Shown one piece after another: positions 16,331 to 23,536 of a stretch of DNA of 32,355 nt (position 1 is its first letter; each line of letters begins with the position of its first letter). The stretch spans positions 1 to 32,355 of the forward strand of contig CAMZEN010000031.1 of the NCBI GenBank assembly GCA_947305775.1. Direction: 5' to 3'. A model generated the notes under the pieces. It saw only the letters and a list, made by a program, of their open reading frames with translations, did no database searches and had not been told where the DNA came from. A program made the position numbers and the translations under genes. This DNA comes from an uncultured Verrucomicrobiota bacterium (GTDB lineage: Bacteria; Verrucomicrobiota; Kiritimatiellia; RFP12; UBA1067).

Positions 16331-17562
16331 TACGCCTTGATCTGACCAGACTTCGCAAGCATCTTGGCTTCCACGCTCTGTATCTCGGCAAAGCCCTGGG
16401 AGCTGTGCGGGTTGAGCCCGTTGGACGCCTCCATGGAGCTGTCGGCCTCGTTGTAGATTGTAGCCTTGAGTCCCTTGAGCGACTCGAAGAAGATGTTGCC
16501 CTTGTAGAGGCCAAGCGTAACTTCCGCCGTCGCGTTATCGGCCCAAACCTGTATCGCAGCGCGCGCGGCGCGAGTTGCAGGGTCGAACCACCTGCCGTCG
16601 TATATCTGGTCTGCCACGAACTTAGACAGCTGCTGGAACATAAGCGTCGAGCGACGATCCATCACGCCCTCGTATATGAACTTGAGCCCCCAGGAGAGGA
16701 CTTCCATTCCCGGCGCCTCGTACACGCCGCGGCTCTTGGTGCCAATGATGCGGTTCTCAAGCGCATGCTTCATGCCGATGCCGTTCCTGCCGCCGATCTT
16801 GTTGACCTCGAGCATGACTTCGTATGGCGACATCTTCTTTCCGTTCACGGCCGTGCAACGGCCCTTCTCGAACTTGAGCACGATCTTCTCGACCTTGTTC
16901 GGCGCCTTGTCAGGCCAAACGCCCATCGTGGGCTTCACAATGCGCATGGATGTTTCCATCGACTCAAGATCCTCAGCCTCGTGCGAAAGACCGGCAAGAT
17001 TGCCGTCCGTAGAATACTTCTTCTTGGTGCCAACGAAAGCGACTATGCCGCGCTTTGCGAGGAACTCGACCATCTGGGTGCGACCCGGGAATTTCTTGAG
17101 GAGATCCTCGTCACGCCACGGCGCGTATACGCCGAACTTGGGGTCGATCACATTCGTGTAGCGCTCGAAGCGCATCTGGTCGTTGCCGCGGCCTGTCGCA
17201 CCATGGACAAGCGCCACACACCCTGCCTTCTTCATGGCAGGCAGAAGCTTCTGTACGGTTACCGCACGTGCAATGCCCGTAGAATTCCAGTATCCGCCGT
17301 CATACATCGCCTGGCACTTTACCGTCTCGAAGCATATGTCGGCCATTTCCTTCGTGACGTCCACAATGGTGGTGTCGACGCCGGTTGGCGCCATGCGAAC
17401 CTTAATGTCGTTTATGTCCTTCTCGTCCGGTTGGCCGACGTTTGCCGAAAAAGCCTTGACCTTCACGCCTGCATCCTTGAGGACGCAGCAAATGGTCTTC
17501 GAGTCGAGTCCGCCCGAAACGCAGACTCCGACAGTCTTACCCTTGAGATCTTCCAGTTTCAT
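16330..17562 (-). CDS. argG: Argininosuccinate synthase
   Basis: Condenses citrulline and aspartate with ATP to argininosuccinate (arginine biosynthesis). At 410 aa it is near the typical length. The PP-loop SGGLDS is at 16-21; the usual family form is SGGLDTS, here followed by KT. ALVHGATGRGNDQMRFER (about 128-145) corresponds to the HGATGKGNDQVRFE signature. YSTDGNLAGLSHEAEDLE, NKIGGRNGIGM and SRGVYEAPGM are further family motifs. It leads the operon into grpE and dnaJ, sharing a base at TAATG. The ATG has an AAGGAG Shine-Dalgarno and a promoter 29 bases upstream. Linking argG to chaperone genes is an unusual pairing. Confidence 0.95.
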   Translation of the reverse strand: MKLEDLKGKTVGVCVSGGLDSKTICCVLKDAGVKVKAFSANVGQPDEKDINDIKVRMAPTGVDTTIVDVTKEMADICFETVKCQAMYDGGYWNSTGIARAVTVQKLLPAMKKAGCVALVHGATGRGNDQMRFERYTNVIDPKFGVYAPWRDEDLLKKFPGRTQMVEFLAKRGIVAFVGTKKKYSTDGNLAGLSHEAEDLESMETSMRIVKPTMGVWPDKAPNKVEKIVLKFEKGRCTAVNGKKMSPYEVMLEVNKIGGRNGIGMKHALENRIIGTKSRGVYEAPGMEVLSWGLKFIYEGVMDRRSTLMFQQLSKFVADQIYDGRWFDPATRAARAAIQVWADNATAEVTLGLYKGNIFFESLKGLKATIYNEADSSMEASNGLNPHSSQGFAEIQSVEAKMLAKSGQIKA

Positions 17563-17591
17563 TCTTCTTCCACTCCTTGAAGTAGCCGTAT

Positions 17592-17600
17592 ATTATACCA
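17592..17600 (-). promoter_or_regulatory. Extended -10 promoter of the argG-grpE-dnaJ operon
   Basis: The complement reads TGGTATAAT, 29 bases before the argG ATG, leaving a leader of about 22 bases that carries AAGGAG. No -35 match is seen, and no CIRCE-type inverted repeat despite the chaperone genes. Confidence 0.7.
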
Positions 17601-17626
17601 TAAATTCGTCTGCGCGGCTTAACGGA

Positions 17627-18427
17627 TTATTCATAGTCGTCGGGACGCTCCAATGGCTTGTCCTCTGGCTCTTCGCGCGAGGGTAGTATCGTTATCTCAT
17701 GGAACGCCGCGTTCTGGTATATGATGACGCGGTGCTGCCTTAAAAGCTCGAGAAGCGCAAGGAACGTCACTATGATCTCGCCTTTAGGGGCATCCTCCTT
17801 GAAAAGCGTCGTGAATGCGACCTGACCCTCCTTGCGCGTGCGGTCGAGGACGTAGTCCATCTTGTCAGGCACCGAGAATCTGACGCCCTTCAGCTCCTCG
17901 TGAGGCATCTCGCTCGCACGGGCGATGACTTCCTGGAATGCAGATAGCAGATCGTACAGATCCAGATTGGCCAAAGCGCCGCGCGCATCAGCTGCAGTCT
18001 TCTCGAACTTCGGTCTTCCTCCACCGTAGTCGAAGCGGTTCTGGCACATCGCCTCCATTGTTTCAAAGCGTATTGCGACATCCTTGAACTTCTTGTACTC
18101 GACAAGCTGGCGAACGAGATCTAGGCGCGGATCGACCCATTCCTCCGCGTTCTCCTCGCTGGCGTTGCGGCGCTCAACAGGCAAAAGCATGCGCGACTTG
18201 ATGACCATGAGTGTTGCCGCCATTACGATGAACTCGCCTGCGATGTCAAGGTCCAACGCACGCGCATCCTCAATGAACTTCATGTACTCCGTCGTAATGT
18301 ACTCAATGGGGATGTCATAGATGTCCAACTCTTCGCGACGAATCAGGTACAGCAAAAGATCAAGGGGACCCTCGAACACGTCGAGCGTCACCTTGTAGTC
18401 ATCCGCAAAAAGCTGCTTTTCCGCCAT
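17627..18427 (-). CDS. scpA: Segregation and condensation protein A
   Basis: Kleisin subunit of the bacterial Smc-ScpAB condensin. The 266 aa include the N-terminal Smc-neck-binding helices, with the hallmark VFEGPLDLLLYLIRREELDIYDIPI near 17-41 and AGEFIVMAATLMVIKSRMLLP near 64-84. The C-terminal winged-helix part contains FLALLELLRQHRVIIYQNAAFHEI. It stands alone, with no scpB or smc beside it. There is no Shine-Dalgarno: the -10 hexamer is 9 bases before the ATG, so the leader would be 2-3 bases at most. Confidence 0.95.
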   Translation of the reverse strand: MAEKQLFADDYKVTLDVFEGPLDLLLYLIRREELDIYDIPIEYITTEYMKFIEDARALDLDIAGEFIVMAATLMVIKSRMLLPVERRNASEENAEEWVDPRLDLVRQLVEYKKFKDVAIRFETMEAMCQNRFDYGGGRPKFEKTAADARGALANLDLYDLLSAFQEVIARASEMPHEELKGVRFSVPDKMDYVLDRTRKEGQVAFTTLFKEDAPKGEIIVTFLALLELLRQHRVIIYQNAAFHEITILPSREEPEDKPLERPDDYE

Positions 18428-18436
18428 GAGTGCTGT

Positions 18437-18445
18437 ATTATATCA
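18437..18445 (-). promoter_or_regulatory. Extended -10 promoter, near-leaderless class (scpA)
   Basis: The complement reads TGATATAAT, then 9 bases and the scpA ATG. Confidence 0.65.
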
Positions 18446-18607
18446 TATCTGTGGTCTAACGACAGAGCCCAAAACAACAATTATGAAATTAACGATCGAA
18501 CGTCCAAGACCAGCAGAAAAAAAACATGAATGGGACACAACAAAACATAAAACGGCGCTCACCATAAGAACTGATCCTGCATAAGGAGCATTTTGTTTTG
18601 GGGGTGA
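18446..18607 (+). other. AT-richer intergenic segment between scpA and the adk promoter
   Basis: The scpA-adk gap is the longest non-coding stretch in the window (about 275 bases) and is visibly A-rich compared with its GC-rich surroundings. It includes an eight-A run inside 18519-18528. It holds a possible 33-codon reading frame (18483-18584) and a weak TCCT/AGGA stem near 18573-18585 followed by T-rich bases. No tRNA, standard ncRNA or repeat is recognised. Confidence 0.5.
18483..18584 (+). CDS. Possible 33-residue peptide (uncertain)
   Basis: An ATG-to-TAA frame of 33 sense codons lies between scpA and the adk promoter. It begins MKLTIERPRP, ends TIRTDPA, and is strongly charged (many Lys, Arg, Glu, with KKHEW in the middle). 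It has no convincing Shine-Dalgarno and only a poor promoter-like TGGTCTAAC at 18452-18460. Its codons are A-rich (AAA, ACA, CCA), unlike the GC-ending codons of the neighbours, so it may be a chance frame in an AT-rich spacer. I do not recognise the sequence. Confidence 0.15.
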   Translation: MKLTIERPRPAEKKHEWDTTKHKTALTIRTDPA

Positions 18608-18636
18608 TTGAACGGCAAATGGGGATATGGTAAACT
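18608..18636 (+). promoter_or_regulatory. Promoter of adk-map
   Basis: TTGAAC at 18608-18613, a 17-base spacer, and TGGTAAACT (hexamer 18631-18636). The -35 and spacing are the same as for punA. Predicted transcription starts near 18643, giving a leader of roughly 75 bases before the adk ATG. Confidence 0.6.
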
Positions 18637-18650
18637 ATTGCACAAGCAAG

Positions 18651-18690
18651 AACGGCATTGCCGCCAGATGAGATGCGGCAAGAGGCCGTT
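18651..18690 (+). promoter_or_regulatory. Stem-loop in the adk mRNA leader
   Basis: AACGGC (18651-18656) pairs with GCCGTT (18685-18690), and TTGCCGC (18658-18664) pairs with GCGGCAA (18675-18681). This gives 13 base pairs interrupted by a small internal loop (A against GAG), capped by a 10-base loop. It ends about 20 bases before the Shine-Dalgarno AAGGGG. There is no T-run after it, so it is not an intrinsic terminator. I do not recognise it as a known riboswitch; a cis-regulatory or stabilising role is inferred. Confidence 0.5.
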
Positions 18691-18718
18691 TCAAACCAAC
18701 AAAAAGGGGAAACTGATT

Positions 18719-19351
18719 ATGGATATAGTGATTCTGTTAGGAGCCCCAGGCTCCGGCAAGGGGACAATCGCGGGACGTCTCGCAGAGGCTCACGACAACC
18801 TGAAGCACGTCTCGTCCGGAGACCTCCTCCGCGGCGCCGTCGCCAAGGGAACGAACGCCGGGCTTGAAGCGAAAGGCTTTATGGAAAAGGGTCTGCTCGT
18901 TCCGGACGCGTTGATCGCGCAAATGATCAAGGACGTAATCGCCGAGACGAAAGGCGACGTAACGATGCTTCTTGACGGATTCCCGCGCAATGTCGCGCAG
19001 GCTGAGATACTTGAGAAGACGGGCGCAAAGATCAGGAGCGTGGTGCTTGTCGACGTGCCCGACTCCGTAATCCAGGACCGCATCGCAGGCCGTCGTACAT
19101 GCCCGAAGTGCAAGGCCGGATATCATGTCACTGGTCTACCGCCCAAGGTTGAGGGCATCTGCGACAAGTGCGGCGCAGAGCTCGTAATACGCAAGGACGA
19201 CAACCCCGAGACCGTCAAGGACCGCCTCGTTGTCTATCACCGCGAAACCGAGCCGCTGATCGCATTCTACGAGTCAAAGGGACTCCTGAGAAAGATCGAC
19301 GGCGATCAAGGGCCAGTGAAAAACGCAGCCGCATTCCTCGCCGCGATGTGA
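18719..19351 (+). CDS. adk: Adenylate kinase
   Basis: Converts ATP + AMP to two ADP (cytosol). The 210 aa have the P-loop GAPGSGKGT at 8-16, AMP-site SSGDLLR at 32-38 and DGFPR at 86-90. The long-form LID carries four cysteines (128, 131, 148, 151), the zinc-binding type. The start at 18719 puts MDIVILLGAPGSGKGT at the N terminus as in the family and is preceded by AAAAAGGGG. The longer frame from 18608 would add 37 residues without similarity and would start upstream of the -10. It is the first gene of a two-gene operon with map, the familiar adk-map pairing, here detached from ribosomal protein genes. Confidence 0.97.
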   Translation: MDIVILLGAPGSGKGTIAGRLAEAHDNLKHVSSGDLLRGAVAKGTNAGLEAKGFMEKGLLVPDALIAQMIKDVIAETKGDVTMLLDGFPRNVAQAEILEKTGAKIRSVVLVDVPDSVIQDRIAGRRTCPKCKAGYHVTGLPPKVEGICDKCGAELVIRKDDNPETVKDRLVVYHRETEPLIAFYESKGLLRKIDGDQGPVKNAAAFLAAM

Positions 19352-19360
19352 GGCCCTGAC

Positions 19361-20131
19361 GTGAATGTTGACATAAAGTCGAAGGCGCAGATCGCCCAAA
19401 TGCGCGAAGCATGCCGGATGAGCGCGGAGATTCGCGACATCTGCGCCGCAGCAGTCGCGCCAGGAGTCACGACAGGCGAGATAGACGACCTAGTCGTCGC
19501 CTATTGCAAAAAGCACAACGTGAAGGCAAGCTTCTACGGCTACGCCAATTTCCCCGGCCACATCTGCGTTTCGATCAACGACGAGGTCATACACGGCATC
19601 CCCAGCCCATACCGTGTAATAATGCCAGGCGACCTGGTCAAGACCGATGTCGGCATATTCAAGAACGGCTACAACGGCGACACCTCAAGAACAGTTGCGC
19701 TTGGGGTGACCGATCCTGAGACGCTAAGGCTGGTCGAGACGACAAAGCAGTGCCTCAAGGCCGGCATAGCCGCTTGCGGGCCAGGCGTTCACCTCGGAGA
19801 CGTAGGGTATGCGATCCAGCAGGTCGCTGAAGCCGCAGGCTTCGGCGTAGTCCGCGACTGGATCGGCCATGGCGTCGGGCGAACCGTGCACGAAGACCCG
19901 CAGGTGCCGAACTACGGCACGCCAGGAACAAAGCTCGTACTGAGGCCTGGCATGACCATCGCGATAGAGCCGATGATCGCCATGACCAAGCAAGGCGAGA
20001 AGACAGACGTTCTTGAGGACGGGTGGACCGTGGTAACACGCGACCGCTGCCTGGCGGCGCACTTCGAGCACACCGTCGCCATAACGGACGACGGATGCGA
20101 AATACTTACTTTGCCGGCGGACTATCCCTGA
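19361..20131 (+). CDS. map: Methionine aminopeptidase, type I
   Basis: Removes the initiator Met from nascent proteins. The 256 aa have all metal ligands: Asp96 (KTDVG), Asp107 (NGDTSR), His170 (GHGVGRTVHE), Glu203 (AIEPM) and Glu236 (FEHT), plus substrate-site His79 (VIHG). No N-terminal zinc or SH3 extension is present, so this is the short type Ia form. It starts at GTG (19361-19363), 9 bases after the adk stop, and is co-transcribed with adk. It converges on the HAD-like gene. Confidence 0.97.
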   Translation: MNVDIKSKAQIAQMREACRMSAEIRDICAAAVAPGVTTGEIDDLVVAYCKKHNVKASFYGYANFPGHICVSINDEVIHGIPSPYRVIMPGDLVKTDVGIFKNGYNGDTSRTVALGVTDPETLRLVETTKQCLKAGIAACGPGVHLGDVGYAIQQVAEAAGFGVVRDWIGHGVGRTVHEDPQVPNYGTPGTKLVLRPGMTIAIEPMIAMTKQGEKTDVLEDGWTVVTRDRCLAAHFEHTVAITDDGCEILTLPADYP

Positions 20132-20195
20132 AGCCTCAAGGCCCGAAGGCGCTTAGGTCGAATGGCGGCTGATTGCCTTGGGGTGGATGGTCCGT

Positions 20196-20217
20196 CCGGC
20201 TTATTCTCAAAAGCCGG
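20196..20217. terminator. Candidate hairpin between convergent map and the HAD-like gene
   Basis: CCGGCTT (20196-20202) and AAGCCGG (20211-20217) form a perfect 7-bp stem with an 8-base loop that includes the HAD-like stop codon. Neither strand has a proper T-run after it, so it could be a pausing or Rho-assisted site rather than a classical intrinsic terminator. Confidence 0.3.
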
Positions 20218-21142
20218 GAAGATTGAGCTGTCCGGAGACGCACACCTTGCGTCCCTTGGACAGCGTTCTGTCGGACGTATCGTAGACAACGAACTTTATG
20301 CCTTCAAAGCGCTTGGAAAGCTCCTGGCGAATGTAGCTTGAGACGCTCTTGACGTTTCCCTTGTCATCGTCGGAAAAGCCTATCGACACCGAGCGACCAA
20401 GACCCCCAGTACGCTTGAGCGTATGGAATATGTGCTCCACGAAGTCGCGAATCGCGAACTCCTTCGCCAACTCGGGCTTGGCCGAAAGCTCAGCGGTGGC
20501 TAGCTTCTCCTGATATATCGGATCCGCCTCCATGCGCACCTTGAATGCGTCGTGGGTGACGGCCGAGTAGCGGCACATGTGAAGGTAGTAGTCAAGCTCC
20601 TGGGCGTCAGTGCCGAACTCAGTCACGCCGTCGAACCACTTTCTGTAGCCGCGCAGGTTGGACATCATCTCCTCGCGCTCGCTCTCGGTGAGTGCATACC
20701 GTATGAATATCCTCACGGCCTTCTCGATGGTCTCCGGGGAATGCCCGCGCGCGGTGACGATCGCAAAGATGCGCCCTTCTCGCAAGGTCTTCCTCATGGC
20801 GTTGTAGCTGGGCCCGGGAATTTCGCCGTGCTCTATCTTCTCCAGCGCGGCTATCGTATCCTCTATGAACGTGTTGCGTCCTGGCTCGTCGGCAAAATTG
20901 CGGAATGCGGCGTTCCAGCCGCCATCGCTCGGTGGACGGTAGTGCGCGACATCGCTCCTTATCATTGCGAAAGTCGCCGTCGACACCTCTACAGGCTCCC
21001 ACACGCCGTCCTCGCGGCGATGCTCCATGCGTATCTTGGTGGGCATGTGCAGGATGTTGTCGTCCCAGTCGAATATGTAGTACTTGAAGTCGCGTGTGGC
21101 AACTTCATCGTTTATGTAGGGAATGGCCTTTCGTCTTTCCAT
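20207..21142 (-). CDS. Uncharacterised HAD-like protein
   Basis: A 311-aa cytosolic protein I cannot assign to a characterised family. HAD-type features are visible. Motif I is FDWDDN with Asp25 and Asp27. A motif II-like Thr130 sits in FAIVTARGHSP. Lys168 in YRKWFDG is a motif III candidate. Acidic motif IV is IGFSDDDKGN with Asp258-260. These fit a phosphohydrolase with the nucleophile in DxD, but the WDD arrangement and the roughly 90-residue insert between motifs I and II are distinctive. It is monocistronic, converges on map, and has no Shine-Dalgarno; its -10 is 11 bases before the ATG. The substrate is unknown. Confidence 0.7.
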   Translation of the reverse strand: MERRKAIPYINDEVATRDFKYYIFDWDDNILHMPTKIRMEHRREDGVWEPVEVSTATFAMIRSDVAHYRPPSDGGWNAAFRNFADEPGRNTFIEDTIAALEKIEHGEIPGPSYNAMRKTLREGRIFAIVTARGHSPETIEKAVRIFIRYALTESEREEMMSNLRGYRKWFDGVTEFGTDAQELDYYLHMCRYSAVTHDAFKVRMEADPIYQEKLATAELSAKPELAKEFAIRDFVEHIFHTLKRTGGLGRSVSIGFSDDDKGNVKSVSSYIRQELSKRFEGIKFVVYDTSDRTLSKGRKVCVSGQLNLPGF

Positions 21143-21153
21143 CGCTGGCGCCT

Positions 21154-21162
21154 ATTATACCA
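21154..21162 (-). promoter_or_regulatory. Extended -10 promoter, very short leader (HAD-like gene)
   Basis: The complement reads TGGTATAAT, then 11 bases (AGGCGCCAGCG) and ATG. The leader would be about 4 bases. Confidence 0.65.
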
Positions 21163-21176
21163 AATCGCAGGCGAGA

Positions 21177-21833
21177 TCAGCCAAGCCGCTCAAGCGACTC
21201 CAAAAGCGCAAATGCGGCCTTAGCCTCAGCTTCCTTCCGGCTGCGCGCCTTTGCCAAAGCCTCACCCAAGCCATCGACCGAAACCTTGACCGTGAAAACC
21301 GGCTCGTGGGACGAACCCGAAAGGTCGACCACAGTGTATTCGGGCTGCCGCGGCGGCTTCATCGCCTGCGATCTTATCTGAAGAGCCCCCTTCGGATTGC
21401 CGTCGCCGACACCTTCAACATGCGGAGAAAGTTCAAGCGCATCAAACACCTGCCTGGCTGCGGAAAGTCCGCCATCCAGCCATGCCGCGCCGATTATCGC
21501 CTCAACCGCGTCAGCAAGCGTCTTGGACCCCTTCTGCACAAGCCCCCCGCCCTTGTTGACCTTAAGGCGCTCTGCAAGGCCAAACCTGTCTGCAGCCGCG
21601 CTAAGAGATGCGGCCGAAACCATATGCGCCCGCTTTACGGTAAGGGAGCCCTCGTCGTCGCCAGGGCATTCGGAATACATCCTGTCGGCGGCAAGAAGTC
21701 CCAACACCGCGTCACCGAGAAACTCAAGACGCTGGTTGTCGCGTGCCTGCGGCATCGCCATCCGGTACGCAGGCGTTGTGAGCGCCTCTTCCAGAAGCGC
21801 TTCATTCTTGAAGATATATCCGAAAACATCCAT
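21177..21833 (-). CDS. rnc: Ribonuclease III
   Basis: Double-strand-specific endoribonuclease for rRNA and mRNA processing. The 218 aa contain the family signature RLEFLGDAVLG at 35-45 (Glu37, Asp41) and the second catalytic pair in LADAVEAIIGAAWLDGG (Asp108, Glu111). A C-terminal dsRNA-binding domain (about 150-218) ends in EAEAKAAFALLESLERLG. It is the last gene of the PP2C-dus-rnc operon, 24 bases after dus with an AGG-containing leader. Confidence 0.96.
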   Translation of the reverse strand: MDVFGYIFKNEALLEEALTTPAYRMAMPQARDNQRLEFLGDAVLGLLAADRMYSECPGDDEGSLTVKRAHMVSAASLSAAADRFGLAERLKVNKGGGLVQKGSKTLADAVEAIIGAAWLDGGLSAARQVFDALELSPHVEGVGDGNPKGALQIRSQAMKPPRQPEYTVVDLSGSSHEPVFTVKVSVDGLGEALAKARSRKEAEAKAAFALLESLERLG

Positions 21834-21857
21834 TTCTCATACCTGCCTTTAACGAGT

Positions 21858-22691
21858 TCAAACGCCTACCGCCAGCCTAAGCTCGTCGAGAGTGCTGGCG
21901 ATCTTGACCAAATTCCACCTGCGCCGCCATTTGGGGATTTCCTTCCAATAGGACACAAGCTCCTTGATGCGTCCGAGTACCGAACGCTCGCCAAAAAGCT
22001 CCTGCACAGAGGCTTCAACATAGCGCATGACAAGCGTATCCGCATCGTCCCTCTCGCCCAATGCGCGCACAAAGCCCCTTCCCACCATAACGGAACCCTC
22101 TGCCGGAAGAGCCACATCGCCATTGTATACGACCGGCATCGCCGCGACCTCTTTGATCGCCTTGAATGCCCTGAGGTCGCAATCGCCGTCGTACATCTGC
22201 CGCGCAGTGCGCGCATGCACGACGACAAACCTAAGCGGGAAGCGATTCAAAAGCGGCATAAGTCCAAGCAGCTCGTCGGCACGCTCGACCCCAAGCCTTG
22301 TCTTTAGGGAGAAGTTCCCGTCACCCATCACTTCGCAACCCGTCTCAAGCATGCGTTCAAGGACGTCTGGAGTTCTGAGAAGACCAGAGCCGCGTCCCTT
22401 TCGCCGAACCATCGGGAAAGGGCACCCTGCGTTCAGGTCTGCAGTGACGAAACCGGCTCCCTTGATTCGTTCAAGGCAACGTCGCAGCACCAAAGGATCC
22501 TTGCCGATGAACTGCGGCGTGATGCGGATGAACTCGCCGCCCTTAAGCTCCCGGTCTGAAAGAGGATCGTACTCACCCGTAGCCGTTATGAACGGGGTCA
22601 CAGCCTCGTCGAATCCCGCCTCGGCGATCTCCGTTGCGAAGGTGCGACGAAAGCACCTGATGGTGACTCCCCTCAAAGGTGCAAGTATCAT
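21858..22691 (-). CDS. dus: tRNA-dihydrouridine synthase
   Basis: FMN enzyme that reduces specific uridines in tRNA D-loops. The 277 aa form a TIM barrel starting directly with LAPLRGVT (family form APM.GVTD). The catalytic Cys90 is in DLNAGCPFPMVRRKGRGSGL, SLKTRLG carries the phosphate-binding Lys, and VHARTARQMYDG and VVYNGDV follow. The subclass (DusA/B/C) cannot be assigned. The ATG overlaps the PP2C stop (TAATG), so the two are translationally coupled. Confidence 0.93.
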   Translation of the reverse strand: MILAPLRGVTIRCFRRTFATEIAEAGFDEAVTPFITATGEYDPLSDRELKGGEFIRITPQFIGKDPLVLRRCLERIKGAGFVTADLNAGCPFPMVRRKGRGSGLLRTPDVLERMLETGCEVMGDGNFSLKTRLGVERADELLGLMPLLNRFPLRFVVVHARTARQMYDGDCDLRAFKAIKEVAAMPVVYNGDVALPAEGSVMVGRGFVRALGERDDADTLVMRYVEASVQELFGERSVLGRIKELVSYWKEIPKWRRRWNLVKIASTLDELRLAVGV

Positions 22692-23482
22692 TACAGGCCC
22701 ACAACCTCTACAAGGATGAACGAATAGTTGTCAGGTGCGCCATTCTTGACTATCTCAGCAACAAGGCGCTCCTTTGCCTTCTCAAGCGTGTCATACCCCA
22801 CAAGAAAGCCAAGTCTTGTGTTTGTTATGACGTCATGAACGCCATCGGAGCATATGACGAACCTGTCCCCTTCATGCACATCTACCTTTCGCCAGTCGGG
22901 GGCAACCGACAGCTCTGTGCCGACCGCACGCGTAAGGATATGGGAAAGTGGATTGGACCTGGACGCAAAAGCATCGGTATCGGGTCCGGATGCGCCAGCC
23001 CTAAGGCTAAGCTCCGCACCGACTGTATGGTCGCGCGTAAGCTGGGCGGCCAAACCACGACAGACCCTGTACACTCTGCTGTCGCCAACATAGCAGACCG
23101 CCGCCCTGCCTTTGTTCTCGCCGTCGAACATGAGGACCGCCGCAGTGGAACCCATCTGCCTGTAGCGGCGTTGCCGCGCATAATCGTATACGGTGAAATT
23201 CGCCTCGTCTATCGCACCGGCAACAGCCTCCATCCTGTCCACGAATCCAGCACCGGTCTGAGACACCGCGCGGCGCAAGCATTCGCACACGATTCTGCTG
23301 GCCTTAGCCCCTTCGTCGCCACCGCCCATGCCGTCCGCAACGCAGTAGACGTTCGTCATCGCGTCAATGAAGATATTGTCCTGATTATCCTTGCGGACAA
23401 GGCCGGTCTCGCTTGCCCTTAAGACCTTTATTCTAATGGGGCAGCTCTTCGATTCGCCTGGTTTTCTGCCTAATCCGAACAT
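22691..23482 (-). CDS. PP2C-family Ser/Thr protein phosphatase
   Basis: A 263-aa metal-dependent phosphatase of the Stp1/PrpC type that reverses Hanks-type kinase phosphorylation. Visible motifs in order: RKDNQDN (30-36), VADGMGGG (48-55), MGSTAA (near 109-114), VGDSRVYR, LTRDHT, LTRAVG, DRFVICSDGV, and DNYSFILVEV at the C terminus. All metal-binding Asp positions are present. No kinase gene is in the window. It heads the operon with dus and rnc. The leader has an AGGA Shine-Dalgarno, with the -10 29 bases upstream. Confidence 0.93.
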   Translation of the reverse strand: MFGLGRKPGESKSCPIRIKVLRASETGLVRKDNQDNIFIDAMTNVYCVADGMGGGDEGAKASRIVCECLRRAVSQTGAGFVDRMEAVAGAIDEANFTVYDYARQRRYRQMGSTAAVLMFDGENKGRAAVCYVGDSRVYRVCRGLAAQLTRDHTVGAELSLRAGASGPDTDAFASRSNPLSHILTRAVGTELSVAPDWRKVDVHEGDRFVICSDGVHDVITNTRLGFLVGYDTLEKAKERLVAEIVKNGAPDNYSFILVEVVGL

Positions 23483-23511
23483 GAAATATTCCTGAAGGTG
23501 TGGATATTTGT

Positions 23512-23520
23512 ATTATATCA
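23512..23520 (-). promoter_or_regulatory. Extended -10 promoter of the PP2C-dus-rnc operon
   Basis: The complement reads TGATATAAT, 29 bases before the ATG, the same gap as for argG. Confidence 0.65.
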
Positions 23521-23536
23521 AATCCGCATACGTCCA

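Noticed and set aside
17499..17517. ArgG PP-loop variant SGGLDSKT taken as a sign of inactivation
   Set aside because: SGGLDS is the general PP-loop form and all other family motifs are intact.
18608..18718. Upstream extension of adk to an ATG at 18608
   Set aside because: It would start before the -10 element and add 37 residues without family similarity. The ATG at 18719 has the Shine-Dalgarno and the conserved N terminus.
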